Shown here: positions 11,001 through 21,986 of the stretch, piece after piece
Layout of the letters: each line of letters starts with the position of its first letter
Numbering within the stretch: position 1 is the first letter of the stretch
NCBI GenBank assembly: GCA_963965975.1
Contig: OZ014417.1
Location: forward strand, 1,054,001-1,118,000
Source of the DNA: Xestospongia bergquistia
Lineage: Eukaryota; Porifera; Demospongiae; Haplosclerida; Petrosiidae
DNA length: 64,000 bases
Direction: 5' to 3'
Program-made: the position numbers and the translations under genes
The notes under the pieces: generated by a model
Database searches by the model: none
Seen by the model: only the letters and a program-made list of their open reading frames with translations
Told to the model about the DNA's origin: nothing

Positions 11001-12374
11001 GGACTATTCCCAGTAGTGAAGATGGTAACTATGTAACATACTACAACATTTCCTATAGTCCATCTTGTCCCGAGTTGTCATCAGTGAATGTGACATTGGT
11101 CTCTGTTACTCCTTATCAGTCTGCTACAACATTCAATTATATATTAAGAGAATTATACAGTGGTATGAAGTATATCATCACAGTGAGAGCTGGTAATATA
11201 CTAGGAGAGTCTAGTCCAGTGATGACATTTGGTGAAACAAAACCCACTTTAGGTAAAATATAATCACTAATTTTATTCAAGTAATATAATCATGTAGTTC
11301 CATTTGGATCACCAAAGTCAATTATGGCCCTTTCAGTAAATTTGACAGCAGACAAAATAATATGGGAAGATATTGATTGTCATCTACGTAATGATAGAAC
11401 TATTGAGTATATTGTGATCATTAGTAACAATAGTATCACATACAACGTCACCAGTAGTGAGAGATATGTCATTGTGAATGATCTAGTATTTGGTAATGTA
11501 TATAACATACGTGTAGCTGGTGTCAACTCTATTGGAAGAGGTCCCTTCAGTAATCCTGTCAAAATACAAATTGGAAGTAGTAAGTACATTGTCATTCTAG
11601 TGAACTACATTTATATTTTCTACTTAGTTCCTGGTCCAGTTAGTACACTAACTAGCTTGATGTCTACTACATGGGCTGTTATTTCATGGAGTTTACCTAG
11701 TTATATTCCTATAGACTATCCCATTATCACATATGAGATAGGGTACACTACTCATCAATCTAATGGTAGTTGTTCTCCTAGTGATGAGTTTAGTCCAATG
11801 ATTAAAACTAATACAAGTAGTACAAATATGACTATAAGTAATCTAATGGATAACACCTATTATCTGTTTGGTGTACGTGGTTACACTATTAATGGTTATG
11901 GAGTATGGACAGTTATTACAAATAAAACACTAGTTGATCCATCAATGACAGATCCTACATTATGTACTGATAGTAGTAAAAGGTACTGTCTCTAATATTT
12001 GATGTTTATATTGATATCTGTACTAGTTCTATTACTGGACTGGGTGTACTTGTTGGTATATTGTTATCTGTAGTGATAGCTTGTTCTATTGCTAATGTCT
12101 TACAATTTATACTTAACAGCCGGTATAGGGCAGAAACTGTTACTTTTAAAAGTAAACATCAAAAAGACAGTGGGTAAGTGTTGTCATATTTCCGTTACTT
12201 TGTGATAACTATACACTGTTTATCAATAGACTCGATGAAGATATTAAAATGCAAATCTGTGAGCCATACAGTTTTCATCAGTCTAAACCAACTAATGAGA
12301 GTAAAGTGATATACGATGAGTGTCAACTGTCAACAACAGATATTACTGATATCAGTATCTATGAGTCAATATGA
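8028..12374 (+). CDS. Receptor B2: N-domain/EGF/4xFN3 single-pass receptor with ITIM-like tail
   Basis: Exons: 8028-8445, 8500-8646, 8697-8879, 10625-10888, 10938-11252, 11298-11579, 11628-11982, 12027-12173, 12230-12374 (751 aa). The architecture is as in B1. Exon 2 begins ECSATCRNIGQGSC, unlike the [13 protein letters not shown] of B1, so the second Cys-rich segment varies. The first FN3 lacks one Tyr codon (STYNIS instead of STYYNIS). The tail ends DISIYESI, keeping the ITIM-like consensus. The Ig exon is truncated exactly as in B1. Exon 1, exon 3 and the Ig remnant encode the same protein as in B3, while the FN3 exons differ from B3 at several residues. The donor after exon 1 is CAG/GTGAAG. 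The start is ATG 8028, as the preceding codon is GTG. Confidence 0.8.
9025..9260 (+). pseudogene. Truncated Ig exon of B2
   Basis: Same break as in B1: Ig coding stops after LLLNITN and runs into FWPIIIVFIVILLDINSLVIFY and a stop. The second Ig cysteine and the donor are lost. The shared breakpoint shows that the deletion predates the duplication. Confidence 0.8.
9261..10624 (+). other. Long intron of B2
   Basis: No coding signal. There is a (TA)n tract near 10,155-10,177. Compared with B3 it lacks about 120 bp containing the GTAGTCACATACAGGCAAGG segment, while B1 lacks the segment just before it (AGTTATCCATA...). B3 has both. Confidence 0.6.
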
Positions 12375-13018
12375 ATACATAATACATATTAACTGGTTAT
12401 GTTGTCAATAATTGTGATTGTTTTCATGCTGTTGCTACACTTATGTTACATTTGACATTTCATGTTTTAAATATACCTACACCATGATTTATTTCCATTA
12501 TTTGGACCAAAAAACAACTTCAAAAGAATGAATTAATTTGTCAAAATCATTAAAATGAAATCAGATGAATTAACATCAAACCTGATACCCAATGGTAGAT
12601 ATTTAATACATCACTCTCATCGAAAATTTGTGTACTTGTAATTATCAAACTGACAGTGTGAAAGACAACAGTACAACATACAACTCTTCAGTTTATATCT
12701 ACAGACTTCCAATTTTCAACAGACAGCACTTATCTAGTGCAAACCTACATTAGACTATGCTAAATTACTGTAAGTAAATGTATAGTTTAGTAAATGATTA
12801 TAATGTAAATAATGTAATGTTTATTGTCAACATGGTTACTGTTATTTTTACTTATAATAATTAGCCATGTCTACAATAACTTGGTCAAGTTATTCATATT
12901 TCGTAAGAGGCACATTTATTTGTTTAGTACAGTAGACATCCCATCTTTGATATATGTAGAATGTTGACTATACACTGAAGATTAAATAGAAAGGCTCTAA
13001 GTAAGACATTATAATACA
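12375..13018. other. 3' flank of B2, no gene
   Basis: Copy of 5595-6230 with scattered substitutions and a short insertion near 12,838. I see nothing coding in it. Confidence 0.5.
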
Positions 13019-13447
13019 AATGTAACCATAAGTGATCTGATGGATAACACCTGTTATCTGTTTGGTGTTACTTGATTACACTATGTACTATCAATGGTTA
13101 ATGGAGTATGGACAGTTACTGCTAATCAAACACTAGTTTTATTTTTCAACAACACAGACAGCAGTGATTACTAATGGAGGTAAAATCAATTTAATATGCA
13201 TAACTTTACTTTTGTAATAGAGCCAAATAAAGTAAAATTTTATTTAATATAGGTATAGCAGGTGGAGCTGTTGGTGCTATTTTTAAATTGAATTGCTAAT
13301 AGTAGTGATAGTAATTATATTTGTAAGGTAAGGCCAACCAAAAGTATATATTAATAAAGTGTGTATGGTTTAATACAGACACAGAAGAATAAACAAGAAT
13401 TCCAAACAAATTTATAATAATGAAAACTTTATACTAACTGAAAAGAA
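13019..13447 (+). pseudogene. Second copy of the broken FN3/TM/tail remnant
   Basis: Counterpart of 6231-6667. It carries its own extra damage: TACTTGATTACAC where unit 1 has TACGTGGTTACAC, and one T fewer in the T-run of the TM exon, which changes the frame there. It is nonfunctional in both units, with independent further decay. Confidence 0.65.
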
Positions 13448-13627
13448 ACCAATTTAACCAGAAACAGGTACAGTAGACCTAGTTAGAATATTGCTATTGT
13501 TTTGTGTTCACTAGAAGAACAACAGTATACTGTAGTTAATAAATTGAAGATGTCCAGTCACTATCATGTCATATCACTATCGGTTATGAGTATGTAAACA
13601 ACAAGCTAACATGTTGCCAGTGCTAAT

Positions 13628-14214
13628 ACTAACTTTACATGTGGTAAGTAAATTAATATATATCTAAGACATTGATCCTTTAATATATAGTCTGTAGCTA
13701 CACTTGTGGTCCTGATGAAGTTGATAATGCTACATGTAATGGATGTGATCTGACTGATATCTGTCAACGAGATATACCTTGTCAAAATGGAGGATCGTGT
13801 ATATTATTATCTGCCTCTGATAATTACACATGTAATTGCAGTTGAACTGGATATAATGGTACTAATTGTACTGGTAAGTTGTCTATGTTATTACATACAC
13901 TTTGTATTTGAGTTTGTTACTGGTAAGCAAACAAATTTTAATAAGCTATACTCCCACAACCTTAAATTGAGTTATCACAGCAAGTATTGTTATTGAACCA
14001 TCCAGTGATAACACCATCAGGATCAGTGATAGTATTACATGGCAATGATCTATTAGTTAAATGTGAAGTTAGTGGTAATATTCTCTTCTATCAGTGGTTA
14101 GATAGTAATGGAGTTATTATCACTACTTCAAATACAAGTCCTCTACTATTGAATTTAACTAATCAGTTTGCCCTCAACACTTATTTCCAATCCATTTCCT
14201 TTCTCTTTATCTAA
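13628..14214 (+). pseudogene. Second copy of the broken exon 2 end, EGF and Ig
   Basis: This matches 6838-7424 at an offset of exactly 6,790 bp, including the in-frame TGA in the EGF and the lost Ig acceptor. Few bases differ (for example TTGATAATGC for TTGCTAATGC), pointing to a recent duplication. Confidence 0.75.
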
Positions 14215-14817
14215 AATATATCACATATAAATAAATTTCAATAATAAATTAACAATAACAGTTTTGTAATTTATAACTATTTGAATTGTTATAATGTTGC
14301 AAATTGCCAGTTGTAATGATAGCTCTTGTTTTGAAATGTTATGACATGGACAAACTTTGGTCTTGAGTAATTTAAAATGCACTCAGTGTGGTCGTTGTAA
14401 CAGTATATGTGTATCAATTAGTAATAAATAGACTAAAGAGAGAACTATATAATATGAATAATTTTAATAATTAATAAGATTCATGAGTTGTTTTATGTGC
14501 ATGATTTTATCTCGTCTGTGAATAATAGTTGATTACCTTTGAATTTTATTATGTATGTATCTTTTTCTCTCACAGTTGACTGTTAGTGAGAGGAAGAGAT
14601 CAGGCTCAATTTCATTGAATTTCACCATTACTCCACGATAGATACACAAGTGGTCACATTGGTATTAGTTCAAATAGTGACTTCTCACGTCAGAGAGCAA
14701 AGAAATATCATATTGTCAATAAAGAACAATTTTTACAACCCAAGTAAGACATAAATCAAAAGTTTATTGCTGAATAATTAATAAAAGTTCTTTAGTAATT
14801 TTCATTCAAGCAGAGTG
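14215..14817 (+). promoter_or_regulatory. Upstream region of B3, copy of the region before B2
   Basis: Near-identical to 7425-8027, including the acceptor-like TTTCTCTCACAG, AATAAAG and the TTCATTCAAGCAGAGTG lead-in to the start codon. The role is inferred from position only. Confidence 0.35.
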
Positions 14818-16942
14818 ATGAAGATACCTCTGTTCTTATCAGTTGTACTGATAGTAATACTGCCATTAGCTACTGGACAATCATCATGTCCTCTCCCTAC
14901 AGTAGATGATATAGAGAGGGAGTTGATTGATTTACTTCTTGATGCAGATTCAGGAGGAGGACCATATGATTCTACTGTATCATCATATCAGTATACTTGT
15001 CTTGCTCAAGGATCAACTAGAGATACCTATCGTAGAGTATCTATTATAGCTACATTTACTCCTAACAATGGACAATCTTCACAAACACAACACTTTCAGT
15101 TAGAGTGTTCAAGTAGTACATGGAGTGCAGTAACTAATCATGGTTTTAGTACTCCTCCCTCAAATCCAATGGAAAGAAGAGATTGTTTTTTGTGTGTACC
15201 TGAAAATCTTGGTGCTGATTCTAACCATTGTTCAGGTGAAGTTATTATCATTATTATAATTGTAGATATTATTATTATATTATAAATAGAGTGTAGTGCA
15301 ACCTGCAGGAATATAGGACAAGGAAGTTGTGTATCATCTGCTACAGATTGTTGTCCTTACTTTGGTCTTGATAATATGTGTACTACATCATGTCCAACTA
15401 ACTATGTTGCCAGTGCCAATACTAATTTTACATGTGGTAAGTAATTAATATAATTATCTAAAATGCATTGATTCTATATCATATAGTCTGTAATCATACT
15501 TGTGGTCCTGGTGAAGTTGCTAATGCTACATGTAATGGATGTGATCTGATTGATATCTGTCTACGAGATATACCTTGTCAAAATGGAGGATCATGTATAT
15601 TGTTATCTGCCCCTAATAATTACACATGTAATTGCAGTGGTACTGGATATAATGGTACTAATTGTACTGGTAAGTTGTCTATGTTAGTACAAACACTTTG
15701 TATTTGTATTTCTTACTGATACATGGTAAGCAAAGGAATTTAATAAGCCACCACTCCCACAACCTTAATTTGAGTTATCATAACAAGTTTTGTATTGAAC
15801 CATATCTTTACTAGGTCCTCCAGTGATAACACCATCAGGATCAGTGATAGTATTACTTGGCAATGATCTATTAGTTAAATGTGAAGTTAGTGATAATATT
15901 CTTTCCTATCAGTGGTTAGATAGTAATGGAGTTATTATCACTACTTCAAATACAAATCCTCTACTATTGAATATAACTAATTTTTGGCCCATCATAATTG
16001 TTTTTATTGTTATTTTGTTAGATATAAATTCTCTTGTGATATTTTATTGATAAACAAAACATAATAACTAGACCTATTTCCAATCTGGCAGTAATATTTT
16101 ATAAAATTATTGTAATTGAATTCATGTATTAGCCCACATAGATCATGTGATCTCTAAAAAAGTTGTGATAATCAGAAATGACAACTTATAGTATATTAAC
16201 TACTACCACTATAATAACAATATTATTGACATTAACTACTAACATCATTCAATGCTTAGTTTTTACTATTGCTACTTTATATAAATTGATCAGGTGATAG
16301 TGAACCAATGTAACATCAACGGCAGTAACCATTGCCCTGTCTTAATGACTACTATAGTGTATACACTAAGTATCATAAATATTTGTATCTTCTCACTGTG
16401 TAGTATATATTTCCTAATATAACCTCATATACATATATTGTATAATAGCTTTTGAATAGCCTTAATATTATATATTGTACTACATATTAAATCACATTGT
16501 AGTGACCTTAAGTAAGTTATTATTAAAAGTCATGCATGAAAGTCAGTATTACAATGTCAGATTATATTACTATATGTGCTGCTACTAGTGATATCTGTTA
16601 TTACAACACACTTTAAGAACATAGGAATGCCATTAGTATAGACATGTTGTTATCAATACAACACTCAATAACATTGCAACATAGCTGTATTAACAAGGCT
16701 ATAATTTAAAAACCATTTTGTTATTATTGTTTGAAGATATCAATTTCACAGTGAAGCTTTTGAATTTTGAAATTAAATTTAAGAGCTAGTAGAAAGAATA
16801 CAAAATACTCCAAGTTATCATAGTACTCATTTTATAAATGCTAATAAAATTGTTTATTATTTTCTGTGTGTATTGACAGTTCAATTTAACACATCATTTT
16901 ATATTGTCACATACTATAATAAAATAAAATGACACACAAGTC

Positions 16943-16976
<34 letters not shown>

Positions 16977-19289
16977 GGTTTATAATACATAGCTTAAATC
17001 TGTGGGACTGTCTGGCATGAAAAACATACCAGAAAATAATGTTAGATGTATTTACAAGTTAAAACAAGGACTTGCAATGCAATGTTACTTACTAATAATT
17101 ATACTAGAGGTACACTTAAAAACTTTATATAGTGTCAACCAAACCTTGGTTACCATAGTTTCATCAATGTAGTGTGCAGTCTAATTGAGTTATCCATAAA
17201 ACCAAATTAAATTATAGTAACTAAATACATAAAGCCAATTCAAAAAGTAATTTTTATAGTTCATTACCCAATGATAGAATCAAGGATACTATTTCAACAA
17301 AGTGTCTGCAACTAGCCTGTAGTCACATACAGGCAAGGCTCTAGTACAGTATCACATGATTGACTATGTTGACATACTCCACAAACTATATAAAACAAAC
17401 ATACAGTAAAACTAGTTCTTTAATGTATTCTCTTGATTATGTATATTACAGCTATTTATTAGTTGTAGCTGTGACTGGTGGTCTATTGAGCACCAAAATA
17501 GATGATATTCAATTAACAATGGTTTCCTCTTCTAGTTCCTCAGGGTCCTCCATCTAATGTGATGGTATACATTTTAAATGAGACTAGTATTAAAGTCAAT
17601 TGGACTATGTCATCACAAGCTAATGGATATGTCATTGTCATTAACTCTACTACTGGAGTAGGTACCAACAAGATATTATCTACTACAGTAAATGAAGTTA
17701 TAATCAATGGACTAACATTAAGTACATATTATAACATCAGTGTGTACTCATATAAAGATCTTCCTTCAGTTAATAGTACACAAAGATTGTTAAGGTTTGA
17801 TGGTGAGTTGATATTTGTATAAACACAATGTGACTTTATTTGATTGTCTAGTTTCTACACCAGTAACTAATCTCTCAGTAAATGATGTCTCATCCACTAC
17901 TATTACATTGAACTGGACTATTCCCAGTAGTGAAGATGGTAACTATGTAACATACTACAACATTTCCTATAGTCCATCTTGTCCCGAGTTGTCATCAGTG
18001 AATGTGACATTGGTCTCTGTTACTCCTTATCAGTCTGCTACAACATTCAATTATATATTAAGAGAATTGTACAGTGGTATGAACTATACCATCACAGTGA
18101 GAGCTGGTAATATACTAGGAGAGTCTAGTCCAGTGATGACATTTGGTGAAACAAAACCCACTTCAGGTAAAATATAATCACTAATTTTATTCAAGTAATA
18201 TAATCATGTAGTTCCATTTGGATCACCAAAGTCAATTATGGCCCTTTCAGTAAATTTGACAGCAAACAAAATAATATGGGAAGATATTGATTGTCATCTA
18301 CGTAATGATAGAACTATTGAGTATATTGTGATCATTAGTAACAATAGTATCACATACAACGTCACCAGTAGTGAGAGATATGTCATTGTGAATGATCTAG
18401 TATTTGGTAATGTATATAACATACGTGTAGCTGGTGTCAACTCTATTGGAAGAGGTCCCTTCAGTAATCCTGTCAAAATACAAATTGGAAGTAGTAAGTA
18501 CATTGTCATTCTAGTGAACTACATTTATATTTTCTACTTAGTTCCTGGTCCAGTTGGTACACTAACTAGTTTGATGTCTACTACATGGGCTGTTATTTCA
18601 TGGAGTGTACCTAGTTATATTCCTATAGACTATCCCATTATCACATATGAGATAGGGTACACTACTCATCAATGTAATGGTAGTTGTTCTCCTAGTGATG
18701 AGTTTAGTCCAATGATTAAAACTAATACAAGTAGTACAAATGTGACTATAAGTGATCTAATGGATAACACCTATTATCTGTTTGGTGTACGTGGTTACAC
18801 TATTAATGGTTATGGAGTATGGACAGTTATTACTAACCAAACACTAGTTGATCCATCAATGACAGATCCTACATTATGTACTGATAGTAGTAAAAGGTAC
18901 TGTCTCTAATATTTGATGTTTATATTGATATCTTGTACTAGTTCTATTACTGGACTGGGTGTACTTGTTGGTATATTGTTATCTGTAGTGATAGCTTGTT
19001 CTATTGCTAATGTCTTACAATTTATACTTAACAGCCGGTATAGGGCAGAAACTGTTACTTCTAAAAGTAAACATCAAAAAGACAGTGGGTAAGTGTTGTC
19101 ATATTTCCGTTACTTTGTGTTAACTATACACTGTTTATCAATAGACCCGATGAAGATATTAAAATGCAAATCTGTGAGCCATACAGTTTTCATCAGTCTA
19201 AACCAACTAATGAGAGTAAAGTGATATACGATGAGTGTCAACTGTCAACAACAGATATTACTGCTACCAGTATCTATGAGTCAATATGA
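14818..19289 (+). CDS. Receptor B3: N-domain/EGF/4xFN3 single-pass receptor with ITIM-like tail
   Basis: Exons: 14818-15235, 15290-15436, 15487-15669, 17536-17802, 17852-18166, 18212-18493, 18542-18896, 18942-19088, 19145-19289 (752 aa). Signal peptide, N-domain, Cys-rich exon, EGF, four FN3, TM (GVLVGILLSVVIACSIANVL) and a tail ending ATSIYESI. The first three exons encode the same residues as in B2, whereas the FN3 to tail part is closer to B1. For example, the TM exon and its acceptor intron match B1 (ATCTTGTACTAG), where B2 has ATCTGTACTAG. This mosaic suggests gene conversion or unequal exchange. The 3' flank is cut about 220 bp after the stop, where GPCR-B sequence begins. Confidence 0.8.
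15815..16050 (+). pseudogene. Truncated Ig exon of B3
   Basis: Same sequence and breakpoint as the B2 copy: it ends LLLNITN, then a hydrophobic read-through and a stop. The donor and second Cys are missing. Confidence 0.8.
16051..17535 (+). other. Long intron of B3 (fullest version)
   Basis: Noncoding. It contains a (TA)n tract near 16,945-16,976 and both segments that are separately deleted in B1 and B2. It therefore looks closest to the ancestral B intron. The part up to about 17,400 resembles the E intron at about 39,850-40,560. Confidence 0.6.
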
Positions 19290-19510
19290 ATACATAATAC
19301 ATATTAACTGGTTATGTTGTCAATAATTGTGATTGTTTTCATGCTGTTGCTACACTTAAATATACCTACACCATGATTTATTTCCATTAGTTGGACCAAA
19401 AAACAACTTCAAAAGAATGAATTAATTTGTCAAAATCATTAAAATGAAATCAGATGAATTAACATCAAACCTGATACCTAATGATAGATATTTAATACAC
19501 CACTCTCATC

Positions 19511-21218
19511 TCCTGTGGGTCTTAGTTTCATGATCAATCCAGTGAGTACAGGACTTTCTATGTGTTTATTAGTTGCTTTCTTAACTTTAGAATATAAATG
19601 GTTCATCTCCTCAGTGTTCATTTTGGAATCAATCTTTAGATGGTAAATGTGAATTATATATACTAATTTTAATTGTTACAATAGATGGATTTGGAGATTG
19701 GTCAAGTAAAGGATGTCATAATATTACCAACAATGAAAGTGAAGTTATCTGTGAATGTAATCATCTCACAAGCTTTGCTATATTATTGGTAACAACTGTT
19801 TGTTTAATGATATAAATATTTATTTGAATTCAGGATGTGTCTGTGACAGTTGAATCAACAGAGAGAACAGGATTGACATTATTTTTGGATGCTGTGACTT
19901 ATATTGGTATCATTGTATCCCTGGTTTGTATGACAATAACTGTTGTCTCATATCTCTCTAACAAGTAAAATATTATTATAACCACAAATTTGTTGTCATG
20001 GATAGTGTTAATGAGTCGTTATGTTTTTTTCTTACAGGAAACTTCGTACTTCTGATCATGGACAACTTCTTCTTAATTTATGTTTTGCTTTAATGGGTCT
20101 TTATATTACATTTATTTTTGCTGTTCACAGTCGAGATGTTCCAGTTCTCTGTGCTGTTACAGGAGCAGTATTACAGTATTTTTTCTTAGTGACATTCATG
20201 GTGATGGCTGCAGAGGCTATCAATCTGTACATGAATTTAGTGATTGTTCTTGGTAGAAAAATTAATCGCTTTGTTTTGAAGGCTACCATTTTATCTTGGA
20301 GTGAGTCATCATCATAATTATTCATTAATATCAAGATGTATTATCTTCTAGTAACTCCATTCTTTATTGTATTGTTCTGCTTTGCTCCCAATTACAAAAA
20401 CTACTTGAGCAATCATTTGTAAGTTCATTGTTATAAAATGTGATTACATTCTATATTTTTATAGTTGTCGAGCCTTCAATGTACCATACTATATTGGTAC
20501 AATAATTCCATTTCCGATCATCTACATTTTTAATTGGGTAGTGTTTTTTATTATTGTTGTTTCTCTTATACGAAAGAGTCTTCAGTCTGATTCTAAATCA
20601 CAGAAAGACAAAGGCAAAAAATCTTTCTTTTATCAACAGCTTATTATAGTTACAACATTGTCAATTTTGATTGGTTTGGGATGGGGTATTGGGCTGTTTG
20701 TTACTCAAGATATCCATACCAATAAGACAATACAAGACTTGTTTGCTGCATTGTTTGTGATCTTGACTGCTTTTCATGGTTTGTTCATTTTCATAATGCA
20801 CTGTCTTCGTTCAAAGGAAGTAAGAAACACTTGGAAACAATGGGTTTTTGATGTCACAGGCAAAGATATCAGTCAATTTTCTTCATCAGCACTTCCTCAT
20901 AAACACCAGAAACGATATCATATTGGAACAGATAATTCTGGAGTAGCACTTAAACCTTTCTCTTCAGGAAAATCCACTTATGATGATATAATTTTAAAGA
21001 AACAATCAAGATCTGGAGAAAGTGAAACTCTTCAATCTTGTGAACAAACAGCTCAGAGTACTCCTGTAGATGTCTTGACTATAGAGAATAGGAAAGTGAA
21101 GATAGAAAGTGATGCATTTGCTGTGACAACATTTACTAAGTCCTTTCCTGATGATGAAGTGGATGAAAAAGAAAAACTGCGCAGAGAAGAGGAGGAACAA
21201 AATTATTTGAAAAATTAG
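19511..21218 (+). CDS. GPCR-B: adhesion-GPCR 7TM half lacking its ectodomain (5'-truncated)
   Basis: Exons: about 19511-19541 (only the end of the GAIN exon, GLSFMINP), 19591-19642, 19685-19788, 19834-19964, 20038-20300, 20352-20418, 20465-21218. The GPS is intact (CSFWNQS...[13 protein letters not shown]), with the cleavage site expected between Leu and Thr of HLT. All seven TM helices read open, with a TM3 Cys (LCAVTG) and an ECL2 Cys (FCRAF) able to pair. The tail ends EEEEQNYLKN. There is no signal peptide, HRM or Ig exon upstream: sequence left of 19,511 is the 3' flank of B3. Either it is a dead fragment or it is transcribed as a chimera with B3. All exon phases agree with those of C, D and E. 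Confidence 0.75.
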
Positions 21219-21986
21219 TCCATCAACTGAATGGCTTAGCTAGCTTGTAAGGACATGTTGATTATTAGTTGTAAAGTTTTAAGCTTTTGTTATATTTCAG
21301 TAGTACTTTTATTATATATATATAGTTATAGTTATTGTTTTGTTTTGATTCGTATTTTGTAGCAAAGGGACAAATTTAACTTGCTAACCTCATTGTTACA
21401 TTTGATATTGTAATAGTGAGTTTTCAGACTTTAAAGATTAATCTTCATCAATGACTGAAGTCAGTACTAAATCTATGATTGATAATCTGGTTATTTTGGA
21501 TGAGTTATTGAGGTTATAAATGGTATATAGATGGATGGATAACTGAATGAATGAAAACTATAGATATATTTATTACTAACCAGTTGTGAGAGTGTTGATA
21601 TGAACTTTGTGAGAATTATGAGTCAGTAAGTAGACTAACTATTGATTATGAAACATGTCATGACAAAAGTGGTTCTACCCAAAAGTGATTTTAGTGCCAG
21701 GACAACTTCTAGTAGTCACATTAAAATAGATCCCCTAGAACTTTTTGGTAGCAAAAGGTGTCCTCCAGATTGATGTGACAGACAATTCCATATAGATCTA
21801 TATTATTAATTTAAAGAATTAATTAATAAGTAACTATATAGTATGTTGCAAGTGATCTTATCTAATTGCTGTATCAGCAGTTTAGTTATTATTAATAACT
21901 GAATAATTATTAGTAAATAATAACTTTCAGCGAGGTTCTTTACTTAAAATTTTAGTGCTTTTCATTCAAGCAGAGTGACAAAGAGG
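21219..21986 (+). promoter_or_regulatory. 3' flank of GPCR-B and upstream block of GPCR-C
   Basis: The first part copies the GPCR 3' flank, with a (TA)n run near 21,314. From about 21,665 it carries the conserved AAAAGTGGTTCTACCCAAAA block, CTGTATCAGCAG and the TTTCAG-ending AT stretch, then CATTCAAGCAGAGTG just before the start. No gene. Confidence 0.4.

Larger units (their letters stand above)
1272..19510 (+). repeat. Three tandem receptor repeat units of about 6.8 kb
   Basis: Offsets between matching points are 6,756 (B1 to B2 start codon), 6,781 (third FN3), 6,790 (pseudo-EGF, pseudo-Ig and B2 to B3 exons 1-3) and 6,914 (B2 to B3 third FN3). The differences come from a few indels. Units 1 and 2 include the receptor gene plus the pseudogene block. 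Unit 3 ends abruptly at about 19,510. The stretch from about 6,800 to 9,500 is nearly identical to that from about 13,600 to 16,300. Confidence 0.9.
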
